The position numbers and the translations under genes were made by a program. From Nostoc sp. MS1 (GTDB lineage Bacteria; Cyanobacteriota; Cyanobacteriia; Cyanobacteriales; Nostocaceae): 64,000 bases of DNA. Below are positions 52,449-60,514 of the stretch, piece by piece; positions within the stretch are counted from its first letter, which is position 1, and every line of letters starts with the position of its first letter. Where the stretch lies: positions 3,655,501 through 3,719,500 of the forward strand of contig NZ_AP023441.1 in assembly GCF_019976755.1 (NCBI RefSeq), read 5' to 3'. The notes beneath the pieces are model-generated. The model saw only the letters and a list, made by a program, of their open reading frames with translations, was not told the DNA's origin and made no database searches.

Positions 52449-53531
52449 ATGTCACACGGTGAAGGGAACAACAACACTAACAACAGAGTTCCTGCGCAAG
52501 TTGCCAAATACTTAAAACAGGTAAAGCGCAACACAATTACCCATGAGTTTGGCCAAGGCGTGCCGAAAGAATTACTGACTTCCCAAGAAAACGATAACCA
52601 TTCATCAGAAGCAGCCAAGTTACTACGGCAAGGAATGCAACAGCAGCAAGCTGGGGATTTGATAGCAGCCATCAAGTCTTTAGAACAATCTTTAGAGATG
52701 TTTCAGTTAGCTGGGAATACACAACAGCAACAACAAGTCCTTTCTTTACTGGCATTAATAGCTTACACCTCTGGAGACTATAGAAGCGTTATTTCTTACT
52801 GTCAAAAGTGCTTATCTATCAAAGATAAACCAGACCTAACAGTCAAAATGCAGGTATTGTCTCATATAGGTAATGCTTACCGCCATCTCAACGACCATAA
52901 CAAAGCTAGTGAATTTCTTGAAGCCTGTTTGCAACTAACTCAACAGTTACAAGATAAGCGTAGTCAGGTAGCAGCCTTAAATAATTTAGGATTGGTATAC
53001 AAAGCCTCTGGTAATTTTACTCAAGCGATAGAGTATCAAGAGCAAAGCCTGAAAATTGTCCAAGAACTCAAAGATAACTGGGGAATAGAACAGGTTTTGA
53101 AAAATTTGGGCAATACTTGGTATGCTTTGGACAACTACCCAAAAGCGATCGCCTACTACGAAAAATGTGTCAAAATCTCACTTAGCCTCAATAATCCTCG
53201 TAGTGCGGCTCAAGTATTAAAAAATTTAGGGAATGCTTGCTATGCAATAGGTGATTATGCCAAAGCAATTAAATATTATGAAAAACGTTTGCAATTAGCT
53301 AGAGAACTCAAAGATCAGCGTAGTGAAGAACAATCTCTTGGTACTTTAGGAGTTGCTTGTGAAGCTCTAGGAGACCACAGCAAAGCCATAATATATTATG
53401 AAGCACGCTTGTTGTTAGCTAGAAGCCTTAAAGACAAGCGGATTGAAGAACAAGCTCTCGCTAGCCTTAAAATTGCCTGCTATGCGTTAGGAGATTACGC
53501 CAAAGCAATGCAATATCAACAAGGGACGTAA
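52449..53531 (+). CDS. TPR-repeat protein (LGN/GPSM-like repeats)
   Basis: 360 residues. After a polar N-terminus there are about seven TPR units from residue 55 onward, with the common core LGNACYAIGDYAKAIKYYEK followed by LQLARELKDQRSEEQSL. These are protein-binding scaffolds. No signal peptide or enzyme domain is seen. Start ATG 52449 (MSHGEGNNNT). Confidence 0.8.
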   Translation: MSHGEGNNNTNNRVPAQVAKYLKQVKRNTITHEFGQGVPKELLTSQENDNHSSEAAKLLRQGMQQQQAGDLIAAIKSLEQSLEMFQLAGNTQQQQQVLSLLALIAYTSGDYRSVISYCQKCLSIKDKPDLTVKMQVLSHIGNAYRHLNDHNKASEFLEACLQLTQQLQDKRSQVAALNNLGLVYKASGNFTQAIEYQEQSLKIVQELKDNWGIEQVLKNLGNTWYALDNYPKAIAYYEKCVKISLSLNNPRSAAQVLKNLGNACYAIGDYAKAIKYYEKRLQLARELKDQRSEEQSLGTLGVACEALGDHSKAIIYYEARLLLARSLKDKRIEEQALASLKIACYALGDYAKAMQYQQGT

Positions 53532-53607
53532 ATAATTACTAATTCGTAACGATGCTCCGCCCCGCTACGCTAACGTAATTCGTAATTAAAGAGGGTATAG
53601 CAAAATA

Positions 53608-53629
53608 CCCGACTTATGAAAAAATCGGG
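53608..53629 (-). terminator. hairpin terminator of the gene at 53659
   Basis: On the minus strand CCCGA and TCGGG form a stem around a 12-base loop, followed by TATTTT. It lies 30 bp past the stop codon of the gene at 53659. Confidence 0.5.
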
Positions 53630-53658
53630 CATTTATAATCTATGCTTTTACCGTTTAA

Positions 53659-54066
53659 TTACTTGTTAAAAGCGTCTTTGATGTTATCAATAGTACGCTC
53701 AACGGCATTGAGGTTGTTGTCTACTGCTCTTTCTGTACGCGCAGCATCTTCGTCGGCTCTTCTTTGAATGCGAGACGCATCTTTGTTAGCTTTGCGCTCT
53801 ACAGCACTACCAGTTTCGTCTGCATCATTGACACGGTTAGCATTTGATCTAGCTGCATCTTTAACTGTAGATTTTGTGTCGCGGATGAACTCTTTGGATT
53901 TTTCGCGTAAACCTTCGGTAGCGTCAGAAGAGGCGATTAAATATGTAGAGGTTCCAGCCATCGCTGAGGTATTAGCGAAAAATGTACCTTGCCAAACGAA
54001 AGCGATCGCAGATAAACAAAATACGGCTGTAGCTATCCAACGTCCTAAACCTGAGAACTTTTTCAT
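53659..54066 (-). CDS. signal-anchored helical hypothetical protein
   Basis: About 135 residues. A signal or anchor sequence (WIATAVFCLSAIAFVWQGTF) is followed by a charged helical region rich in Asp, Arg and Ala (NKDASRIQRRADEDAARTER), probably a coiled coil. It recalls small stress-related envelope proteins but I assign no family. Start ATG 54066 (MKKFSGLGRW) suits a signal peptide; ATG 54084 and 54099 lie upstream in frame. Confidence 0.65.
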   Translation of the reverse strand: MKKFSGLGRWIATAVFCLSAIAFVWQGTFFANTSAMAGTSTYLIASSDATEGLREKSKEFIRDTKSTVKDAARSNANRVNDADETGSAVERKANKDASRIQRRADEDAARTERAVDNNLNAVERTIDNIKDAFNK

Positions 54067-54304
54067 AAAATTATTCAGTTCCATAGAATCATTAAGCATT
54101 CTATTTTTACTGTATCTAGCTCATCAGCCATATCGTTCTCTAGGCTGAGGTTTGATTGTCAAAAGTGATTAGATAAAATCGCTCTTTTAATAGATTGATT
54201 GAATAAACTCGATATTTTAAATTAGTTTTATTTACAGATTTTAATATATATAAACCTATAAGTTTTTTTATGTATAAATTTAAGTAACTCTATAGTTATA
54301 AATA

Positions 54305-54329
54305 TAGGGTAGGCATAATGCCCACCCTA
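54305..54329. repeat. 25-nt foldback repeat, second copy
   Basis: TAGGGT-A-GGCA-TAA-TGCC-C-ACCCTA, then AAAAAATAG. It matches the foldback at 2318-2342 in both arms. It lies 46 bp beyond the dxs stop codon and may terminate dxs. Confidence 0.7.
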
Positions 54330-54375
54330 AAAAATAGAGAATTTCCTTTGAGAAAATCTCCATGTCAAAACAGAA

Positions 54376-56283
54376 TTAACCTACAGTAGATGGTTGCTTC
54401 TGAAAGTAAGCTTCTATTACTCTTTCTGCAATTTGACGACCAGTTAAGCCTAATTCTGCCTTAGATTCTTCTGGAGTAGCGTGTTCCACCAACACATCAG
54501 GAATACCGATGCGCTTGATAGGAACTAAAACATCAGCATCTAATAAGGCTTCTGCAACTGCGGAACCAAAGCCGCCCATGACACACCCTTCTTCGAGGGT
54601 GACGACTTTGCCGATTTTCTTAGCCAAAGGCAGAATTAATTCTGTGTCCAAGGGTTTCACAAACCGAGCATTAATTACAGTTGCTTCAATGCCATGTTCA
54701 CTGAGAATTTCCGCCGCCTGCATACTGGGGTAAACCATTGTGCCGTAGCCAATGAGTAACACATCGTCACCGTTGCGGAGAATTTCGCCTTTACCGATTT
54801 CCAAAGGTTCCCAACCTTCTTCCATCAGAGGGACACCATAGCCATTACCGCGAGGGAAACGCATAGCGATCGCACCATCGGTATAGTTAATACCAGTGAC
54901 TATCATGCTTTGGAGTTCGGCTTCGTCTTTAGGAGCCATCAGCACAATGTTGGGAATGCAGCGCAGATAGGCAATATCATACATACCTTGATGGGTGGGG
55001 CCATCAGAACCCACAATGCCAGCCCGATCCAAACAGAAAAATACTGGTAAATTTTGGATACAGACATCATGGATAATTTGGTCGTATGCCCGTTGCAAGA
55101 AAGTAGAGTAGATGGCGGCGACGGGACGCATCCCTTCAGTCGCCAACCCCGCAGCTAGAGTGACAGCGTGTTGTTCAGCGATACCCACATCAATATATTG
55201 ATTGGGCAGTTTGGCTTGCAACTTATCTAAACCTGTTCCTGTCGCCATAGCCGCAGTAATCCCGATAATTTTCGGGTTTTGTTCGGCAAGCTTCACTAGG
55301 GTATGAGAGAAGACTTTGGCATAGGAAGGAGGTTTGGGTTTGCTGGAAGGAATTGCTTTACCAGTTGTCAGATTAAAAGGAGTTTGGGCGTGATAGCCTA
55401 CTTGGTCTTTTTCGGCGAGTTCATAACCTTTCCCTTTAGTTGTGGCTACATGAACTAACACTGGTCCAGCTATTTGGTGTGCTTGTTGGAATGTAGCAAT
55501 CAATTCCTCTAAATTATGCCCATCGACTGGCCCCATGTAGGTGAAGCCCAGTTCTTCAAACACAGCACCCACTTTGGGAACAGCCAACCGCTTCATCCCT
55601 TCCTTGATTCGTCCTAGTTCGGGAGACCAAGTTTCGCCCACGAAGGGAATGTGTTTAAACTGTTCCTCAAAATTATCCTTGATAAACTGCACCGGAGGAC
55701 TGAGGCGCATTTTGTTGAGATAGCGAGGAATTGCCCCAACGTTGGGAGAGATAGACATCTCATTATCATTGAGAACAACTAGGAGGTTGGTTTTAGGCAA
55801 GTGTCCAGCGTGGTTGATGGCTTCCAACGCCATACCGCCAGTTAATGCACCATCACCTATCACCGCAGCGACTTTAAACTTTTCCCCATTCATATCTCTG
55901 GCTAAAGCCATGCCCAATGCGGCGGAGATGCTGGTGGAAGCATGTCCTGCACCAAAATGATCAAATTTATTTTCACCACGTTTGAGATAACCAGCAATTC
56001 CATCTTTTTGTCTGAGGGTGTGGAAGTTGCTGTAACGCCCTGTAATCAGTTTATGGGGATAAGCTTGGTGTCCTACGTCCCAGATAACTTTATCCCTGTC
56101 TAAATCTAGAGTCTGGTAAAGCCCCAGTGTTAACTCGACAACACCCAAGCCAGGCCCCAAATGTCCACCAAATTCGGCTACTGTTTGTAAATGTTTATCT
56201 CGAATTTGACGGGCGATTTGTTGCAGTTGCCGGATAGATAGACCGTGCAGCTGATTGGGATGTGTGATTTCACTCAGATGCAT
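54376..56283 (-). CDS. dxs: 1-deoxy-D-xylulose-5-phosphate synthase
   Basis: First enzyme of the MEP isoprenoid pathway; joins pyruvate and glyceraldehyde 3-phosphate using thiamine diphosphate. The 635-residue length is normal. Key motifs are WDVGHQAYPHKLITGR, the ThDP site AVIGDGALTGGMALEAINHA and NDNEMSISPNVG, the transketolase-like AEQHAVTLAAGLATEGMRP with the catalytic Glu, and DRAGIVGSDGPTHQGMYD. Supplies carotenoids, chlorophyll phytol and quinones. Start ATG 56283 (MHLSEITHPN). Confidence 0.97.
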   Translation of the reverse strand: MHLSEITHPNQLHGLSIRQLQQIARQIRDKHLQTVAEFGGHLGPGLGVVELTLGLYQTLDLDRDKVIWDVGHQAYPHKLITGRYSNFHTLRQKDGIAGYLKRGENKFDHFGAGHASTSISAALGMALARDMNGEKFKVAAVIGDGALTGGMALEAINHAGHLPKTNLLVVLNDNEMSISPNVGAIPRYLNKMRLSPPVQFIKDNFEEQFKHIPFVGETWSPELGRIKEGMKRLAVPKVGAVFEELGFTYMGPVDGHNLEELIATFQQAHQIAGPVLVHVATTKGKGYELAEKDQVGYHAQTPFNLTTGKAIPSSKPKPPSYAKVFSHTLVKLAEQNPKIIGITAAMATGTGLDKLQAKLPNQYIDVGIAEQHAVTLAAGLATEGMRPVAAIYSTFLQRAYDQIIHDVCIQNLPVFFCLDRAGIVGSDGPTHQGMYDIAYLRCIPNIVLMAPKDEAELQSMIVTGINYTDGAIAMRFPRGNGYGVPLMEEGWEPLEIGKGEILRNGDDVLLIGYGTMVYPSMQAAEILSEHGIEATVINARFVKPLDTELILPLAKKIGKVVTLEEGCVMGGFGSAVAEALLDADVLVPIKRIGIPDVLVEHATPEESKAELGLTGRQIAERVIEAYFQKQPSTVG

Positions 56284-56661
56284 ATTATAGGGTTTTCCTC
56301 TCTAATCTCTACTTTTGGTATTCTGATTCTCCCACGGTCGGGTAGCCCAGAAAATTGAACTGTTACTAAGTAGCAATCTAAAATGTATTTACAAATGATG
56401 GGTAATTAAGCACTAGGCTTTAAGCATTTTTTACTAGTAATTACGCCTTATACCCTACACCGTAAAATTACTTTAAAGAGTGTAATTAGATTCATTTTGC
56501 AAAAATTACCAAGTTGTTGATGATTGTGATCAATTCCTCGTTGGGGTGGTCAATAGTCAACAGTCCATAGTCTAAAGCCCATAGCCCGTAATCAAAAATT
56601 GATTAGTATTGGCTATGTCATATTTTTAGTTTTGCTTTGGGGTTTTTACTTAATTATATAA
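56284..56661. other. spacer upstream of dxs with a short tandem repeat
   Basis: Holds a seven-base GTCAACA/GTCCATA repeat run at about 56549-56590 and AT-rich sequence that must include the dxs promoter. No gene seen. Confidence 0.4.
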
Positions 56662-57345
56662 CTAAGGTAATTGTGGACTGTCGGTAGTCGTTGGAACTAC
56701 TGGTGTTTCTGGTTGTTGTTGTTGTCTTTGCAAATATTTACTCAGCAAATAAGCCATGTCTCCACGAGTCATAGGTTTTAGTGGGGATATGTTATTCTGA
56801 GCATCAGTGTTGATAAATCCTTCTGTGACTACAGTGGCGATCGCTTTTCTCGCCCAAGGGGGAATAGATGCGGCATCAGGATAAGGCGCAAGTGTTTCGT
56901 TAACAGCATCATCAGAGAATTGAAATACACCATAGGCTTGAGCAAAAATCGCTAAAGCTTCCGCCCTTGTCACCCGTTGGTTAGGGAAAAACAAATTCCC
57001 CCGATAACCTTTCATCACATCCGTCTTCAAAACTGTCTGAATATCTTGATACGCCCAATGAGAACGGGGTACATCTCCAACTGAGATGGTTTTCGACTGG
57101 TTAGCGGCTTCTTGTTTATTCAGACGAAATGCTTTCACCAAAATAGAAGCTAGTTCAGCACGATTAATCAGCCTTTCTGGATAGAAATTACCATCAGTCG
57201 AATTAGTCATCAAATTGGCAGCAATTACCTGTTGTATCGCTTCCGATGATACGCCCCCAGTATTTTCGGTTACTTGAGCTTGAGCCACTACTGGAAAGCC
57301 TTGGAGTATCACTACCAATGAAAGGGTGCTTAGTAAATGCCGCAT
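56662..57345 (-). CDS. secreted protein with three SLH-type domains
   Basis: 227 residues. A signal peptide (LLSTLSLVVILQGFPVVAQA) is followed by three S-layer-homology-like repeats: FYPERLINRAELASILVKAF, then WAYQDIQTVLKTDVMKGY with NQRVTRAEALAIFAQAYG, then PWARKAIATVVTEGFI with LKPMTRGDMAYLLSKYL. SLH domains bind cell-wall polymers. The Pro/Thr-rich tail is short. Start ATG 57345 (MRHLLSTLSL). Confidence 0.85.
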   Translation of the reverse strand: MRHLLSTLSLVVILQGFPVVAQAQVTENTGGVSSEAIQQVIAANLMTNSTDGNFYPERLINRAELASILVKAFRLNKQEAANQSKTISVGDVPRSHWAYQDIQTVLKTDVMKGYRGNLFFPNQRVTRAEALAIFAQAYGVFQFSDDAVNETLAPYPDAASIPPWARKAIATVVTEGFINTDAQNNISPLKPMTRGDMAYLLSKYLQRQQQQPETPVVPTTTDSPQLP

Positions 57346-57678
57346 AGTTCTTACCTAAGATAACCAAAACTAATTTAGCAAGTGAATGTTGGGTTGTGAG
57401 TTGTGTTAGCGGTAGCGGGGCGTTCAGCCCGTGCTGAGAAATTTTGAATTTTGAGTTGATACACCACGCATTGACGCATTTCCACCCAGCTAAGTGTCCT
57501 ATTTTCCAGATGAAGGTTTTGGAGGACAAAAGATTATTGAGAAATTTTTGAAATTTTTTTGTGAAACTAACTGAGAATTGTTTGCACTTAGGATATGCTA
57601 GTAACAGATGCTCTACTCTTAAAGATTCTCAATACTTGAGGAGTAGAAACATCATATTTACTGCAAGTTGGTTGTGCT
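57346..57678. other. divergent promoter region
   Basis: 333 bp between the SLH gene and the gene at 57679, transcribed away from each other. I see one GTAGCGGGGCGTTCAGCCCG stretch (57411-57430) and T-runs, but no gene. Confidence 0.4.
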
Positions 57679-57951
57679 TTGAGGGCTAGTCGCTTGAAAC
57701 CGTTCAGTTCCGAAGTAGATGAAAAGTCTGTTGTAGAAGTAAATTGGGTAGATCGTTGGCTGGTATATCAGCGTCTACAGGAATTAGAGATTCCCTGTTG
57801 CTGTGAAGCTAATCAACCGTTAAAAGTTGAAGTTGTCAACCCTACGACAGTTGTTCAACTTTGGAGCGTGATGAGACAATTTACTTCTTCTCGCCAAGAT
57901 TTAATTTACTCTCTTGAGATTTGTTGGCAAAGCCGCTATCCACATTCTTAA
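57679..57951 (+). CDS. small conserved-looking hypothetical protein
   Basis: 90 residues with VNWVDRWLVYQRLQELEIPC, a CCC cluster (about residues 40-42) and VVQLWSVMRQFTSSRQDLIY. I believe similar small proteins exist in other cyanobacteria but cannot name a family. The start is TTG 57679 (RASRLKPFSS); other starts in frame would cut into the core. It lies 66 bp before the ferredoxin-like gene on the same strand. Confidence 0.6.
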   Translation: MRASRLKPFSSEVDEKSVVEVNWVDRWLVYQRLQELEIPCCCEANQPLKVEVVNPTTVVQLWSVMRQFTSSRQDLIYSLEICWQSRYPHS

Positions 57952-58017
57952 TTAGTGGCTGCAATGTGTCTCATTTCATAACTCAGGCTTACTTTAGTTA
58001 ATCAGAGGTGAAAGAAT

Positions 58018-58680
58018 ATGGGTGTATGTAATAGTAAAAATGTATCAGAGTTTTGCCTTGAGGGTAGATTTATTGAATTTGTTATTAAAGATGGCTATAA
58101 GCTTAAAGGCTTGTTATTACTCACTGCTGATGGTGAATGTTACGTTAAACTTGCCAAGCACTTAAGATTTACTTTTGATTTACGCTTACCTGCTGGTACT
58201 TTGTTACAAGTCGTTGGTCAAAAGAAGTATGATGCCAAAACTGGTGAAGTGACATTTAAAGCTGAACGTGTGATGGCGGCTAGAGGGGAAACACAAAAAG
58301 TTCAGACTATATCACCAATTAAGCAAGTGCCAGCTATGGAAAATACTGCCCCAAAACCAAATAAGGCAAAAGCAACGATTTTGGTATGTCAAAAGTCCGA
58401 TTGTATGAAACGCGGTGGTAAAGCAGTGTGCCAAGCATTAGAAGCTGCTTTAAGCGATCGCGGTCTTGAAGACCAAGTTACCATTAAAGGTACTGGCTGC
58501 ATGAAAAACTGCAAAGCTGGCCCTAATTTAGTGATGCCAGATAAAACTCGCTACACCCGTATTCAAGCCAGCCAAGTTTCATCTGTAATCAATACCTTAG
58601 CCAATTTACGAGGGTTCAACACCTGTGGAAAGGGGATGAATAAGTCCCAAAGAAGTGAGCTTGGCAAAAATTTGGGCTAA
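58018..58680 (+). CDS. (2Fe-2S) ferredoxin-like protein with an N-terminal beta domain and an altered C-terminus
   Basis: 220 residues. Residues 10-95 are beta-rich (RFIEFVIKDGYKLKGLLLLT, FDLRLPAGTLLQVVGQKKYD). Residues 120-200 form a thioredoxin-like 2Fe-2S ferredoxin: ILVCQKSDCMKRGGKAVCQA and GTGCMKNCKAGPNLVM supply the cluster cysteines. A redox role is inferred. The last 25 or so codons (LRGFNTCGKGMNKSQRSELG) overlap, in antisense, the 3' end of a transposase remnant, so the natural C-terminus has probably been replaced by insertion-sequence DNA. Start ATG 58018. Confidence 0.8.
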   Translation: MGVCNSKNVSEFCLEGRFIEFVIKDGYKLKGLLLLTADGECYVKLAKHLRFTFDLRLPAGTLLQVVGQKKYDAKTGEVTFKAERVMAARGETQKVQTISPIKQVPAMENTAPKPNKAKATILVCQKSDCMKRGGKAVCQALEAALSDRGLEDQVTIKGTGCMKNCKAGPNLVMPDKTRYTRIQASQVSSVINTLANLRGFNTCGKGMNKSQRSELGKNLG

Positions 58681-59278
58681 TAAAATAGAGTCAGGCTTTT
58701 GAGGAAGTATTTTTAACATTTCATGAAAATATCGAAAACCCCGGTAATAAGCTTTCAGGTCAATAATGCCAGAACCAGGATTATGTTTACGGAAATCAGC
58801 CAGGAGATGATGGGATAAATTAACCATAAAGAAGGCGAGATTAGCAGCGTTAGTCACAGCAGTTTGACTCAGATTCATAAAATCTTCCAACCCCCAGAAT
58901 TGTTTAGCATCCCGAAAATTAAACACGAGAGTGGAAACGTAGCTTGTAATAATCAATAATTTTCTCAAATGTCAAGTCTAGGTCGCTGGAAAATAAAATT
59001 ACATGGCTAGCCGTATTGGTCTTAAGATTAGTTTTGACCAAAATAACTACATGTTTACGAAAAAACAGCCAAAACAATGTTGCCCAAGGTATGACTGTAG
59101 AGAAAAATCTCCCCATCGTCCGATAGCTACCACCTGTATCTGTCCAACGTGCAATTCCCAACATCGTGACTCGACCACTCATTGCTAACATTGCCAGGAT
59201 AATTTGGTTCAACTGCCGCATCGTTGTCGCGTTTATCTGCGGTAGCAGGCATTGCAAGAGTGATAAGATGTCCGGCAT
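58606..59278 (-). pseudogene. decayed DDE-type transposase
   Basis: The N-terminal part (MPDILSLLQCLLPQINATTM, then GRVTMLGIARWTDTGGSYRT) starts at ATG 59278. After FFRKHVVILVKTNLKTNTAS the middle of the protein, including part of the catalytic core, seems to be deleted. The C-terminal part (FNFRDAKQFWGLEDFMNLSQ to LIHPLSTGVEPS, stop at 58606) is one frame away; an extra base near 58945 (CACTCTCGTG) causes the shift. It is therefore dead. It resembles a family of transposases common in Nostoc genomes (IS4 or IS701-like) that I cannot name exactly. Confidence 0.85.
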
Positions 59279-59974
59279 GGGCTAAATCGTAGTTTTTGAG
59301 TTGTCGTTTGGCAAGACCATGCGATCGCACTCTCTGCGATGGTATTGGTAAAAACTAGCTTTGTGGTCAGAAATCAATAACGGTGATCGCACTTTTGGTA
59401 ATTTGGCGGGGCGATCGCTGACAAACAAGAAACAATGCAATTCTTAAAATAGGCGATCGCACGTATGAGCAATCAAAATTGCTGAAGTTCCCTCTCCTTT
59501 GCAAGGGGAGGGTTAGGGTGGGGTAATGTGATTTGAACGATAATTTAGCCAAACGGTCACGAAATACTTCACTCTGTACTAGGACAACATATAGTTCAAA
59601 GCTATAAATGGAGTTCAAAAAACTCAAAACTTAATTACAGCAAGGAACATAGTCAAATAGTTCATTTGTACCGTACCGTAATGAGAGAGAAATAAAAATT
59701 CAGATTTCAGGCGATCGCTTTATCACTCAATTTTTGGCGAAACATATTTTTGAACCATATTGTGGACATTTTGAATTATATTTTGACCGAAAGTTTAAAA
59801 TTTTCGACTAAATTAGTGTGTCTTGCTCGGCATTTTTTACCACATCTAAAAATAAAACTTTTGGTCGTATTATGGTTCACATTTAAAACACGCGGACATA
59901 ATTTGATTCATAAAGCTAAGTTATTGATTGGCTCAAAAGCTTGAAATTACGTTAACTTTTAGTCACGTTATGGT
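59279..59974. other. repeat-rich spacer
   Basis: 700 bp holding HIP1 or HIP1-like GCGATCGC sites near 59321, 59414, 59453 and 59711, a dispersed CTCCTTTGCAAGGGGAGG foldback (59488-59525) and the TATGGTTCA repeats described separately. Short open frames here have no start signal or family and are not annotated. Confidence 0.5.
59488..59525. repeat. CCCTCTCCTTTGCAAGGGGAGGG dispersed foldback
   Basis: CCTCTCCTTTGC and GCAAGGGGAGG pair to form a hairpin, followed by GTTAGGGTGGGGT. A close copy is at 60459-60496, and related G-rich foldbacks are at 35061 and 35119. Confidence 0.8.
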
Positions 59975-59985
59975 TCAAAATTTGG
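59751..59985. repeat. degenerate GTC-N4/5-TATGGTTCA repeats
   Basis: Three copies of GTC(N4-5)TATGGTTCA are present: inverted at 59751-59767, direct at 59865-59880 and direct at 59962-59977; a partial TTTGGTCACG follows at 59981. The last direct copy overlaps the stop codon of the DUF559 gene. Such spaced repeats resemble the ends of larger transposons, but no transposase gene of that type is adjacent. Confidence 0.55.
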
Positions 59986-60379
59986 TCACGCAGGGGGTAA
60001 AATCACAGGTAATCTGCCGCAATTGGCAAACTGTTTGTGCAATCATTGCGATCACACCTTCCAACTCTTGATAAACCTGTTGATTTGTAAACCTCAAAAA
60101 ACGAGTTCCCTTAGATTCAAGAAAACATTGTCGTTCATAATCACAAACCTGCGCCCCTGCTTGAAAATGACTATCACCATCAAGTTCTATAGCAAGTTTT
60201 AATTCAGCACAATAAAAATCCACAACAAATACATCAATGCTGTATTGTCTACGAAATTTAAAACCATCAATTTGTCGATTTCTCAACTTGTCCCACAGAA
60301 TCTTTTCCGCAGGTGGCATATTATTACGGAGCGATCGCCTTTTTTCTTTTTGTGAGGTTTTGTTATAAAGTTCTGTCAC
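59975..60379 (-). CDS. DUF559 (Vsr-like endonuclease fold) protein
   Basis: 134 residues. The DUF559 core is clear: SLRNNMPPAEKILWDKLRNR, FKFRRQYSIDVFVVDFYCAE (acidic active-site Asp), LKLAIELDGDSHFQ, and RFLRFTNQQVYQELEGV. The fold is that of very-short-patch repair nucleases; members spread horizontally and are of unknown role. I choose GTG 60379 (TELYNKTSQ); an upstream frame to 60436 runs through a dispersed repeat. The last residues (CDFTPCVTKF) come from repeat DNA. Confidence 0.8.
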   Translation of the reverse strand: MTELYNKTSQKEKRRSLRNNMPPAEKILWDKLRNRQIDGFKFRRQYSIDVFVVDFYCAELKLAIELDGDSHFQAGAQVCDYERQCFLESKGTRFLRFTNQQVYQELEGVIAMIAQTVCQLRQITCDFTPCVTKF

Positions 60380-60412
60380 AATACTTAGTTTCAATATGCC
60401 TAATATTAAATT

Positions 60413-60496
60413 ACCCCCCTTAATCCCCCCTTGCAAAGGGGGGAAACTAGAAATTCAGTTCCCTCCCCTTTGCAAGGGGAGGGTTAGGGTGGGGTA
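60413..60496. repeat. CCCCTTGCAAAGGGG foldbacks
   Basis: Two back-to-back foldbacks, ATCCCCCCTTGCAAAGGGGG (60423-60442) and CCCTCCCCTTTGCAAGGGGA (60461-60480), the second followed by GGGTTAGGGTGGGGT. Both belong to the family at 59488. Confidence 0.8.
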
Positions 60497-60514
60497 TTTT
60501 TCATCCATATATCT

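Noticed and set aside
59750..59944. 64-codon frame in the repeat-rich spacer
   Set aside because: It overlaps the TATGGTTCA repeats, has no start signal and no recognisable family.
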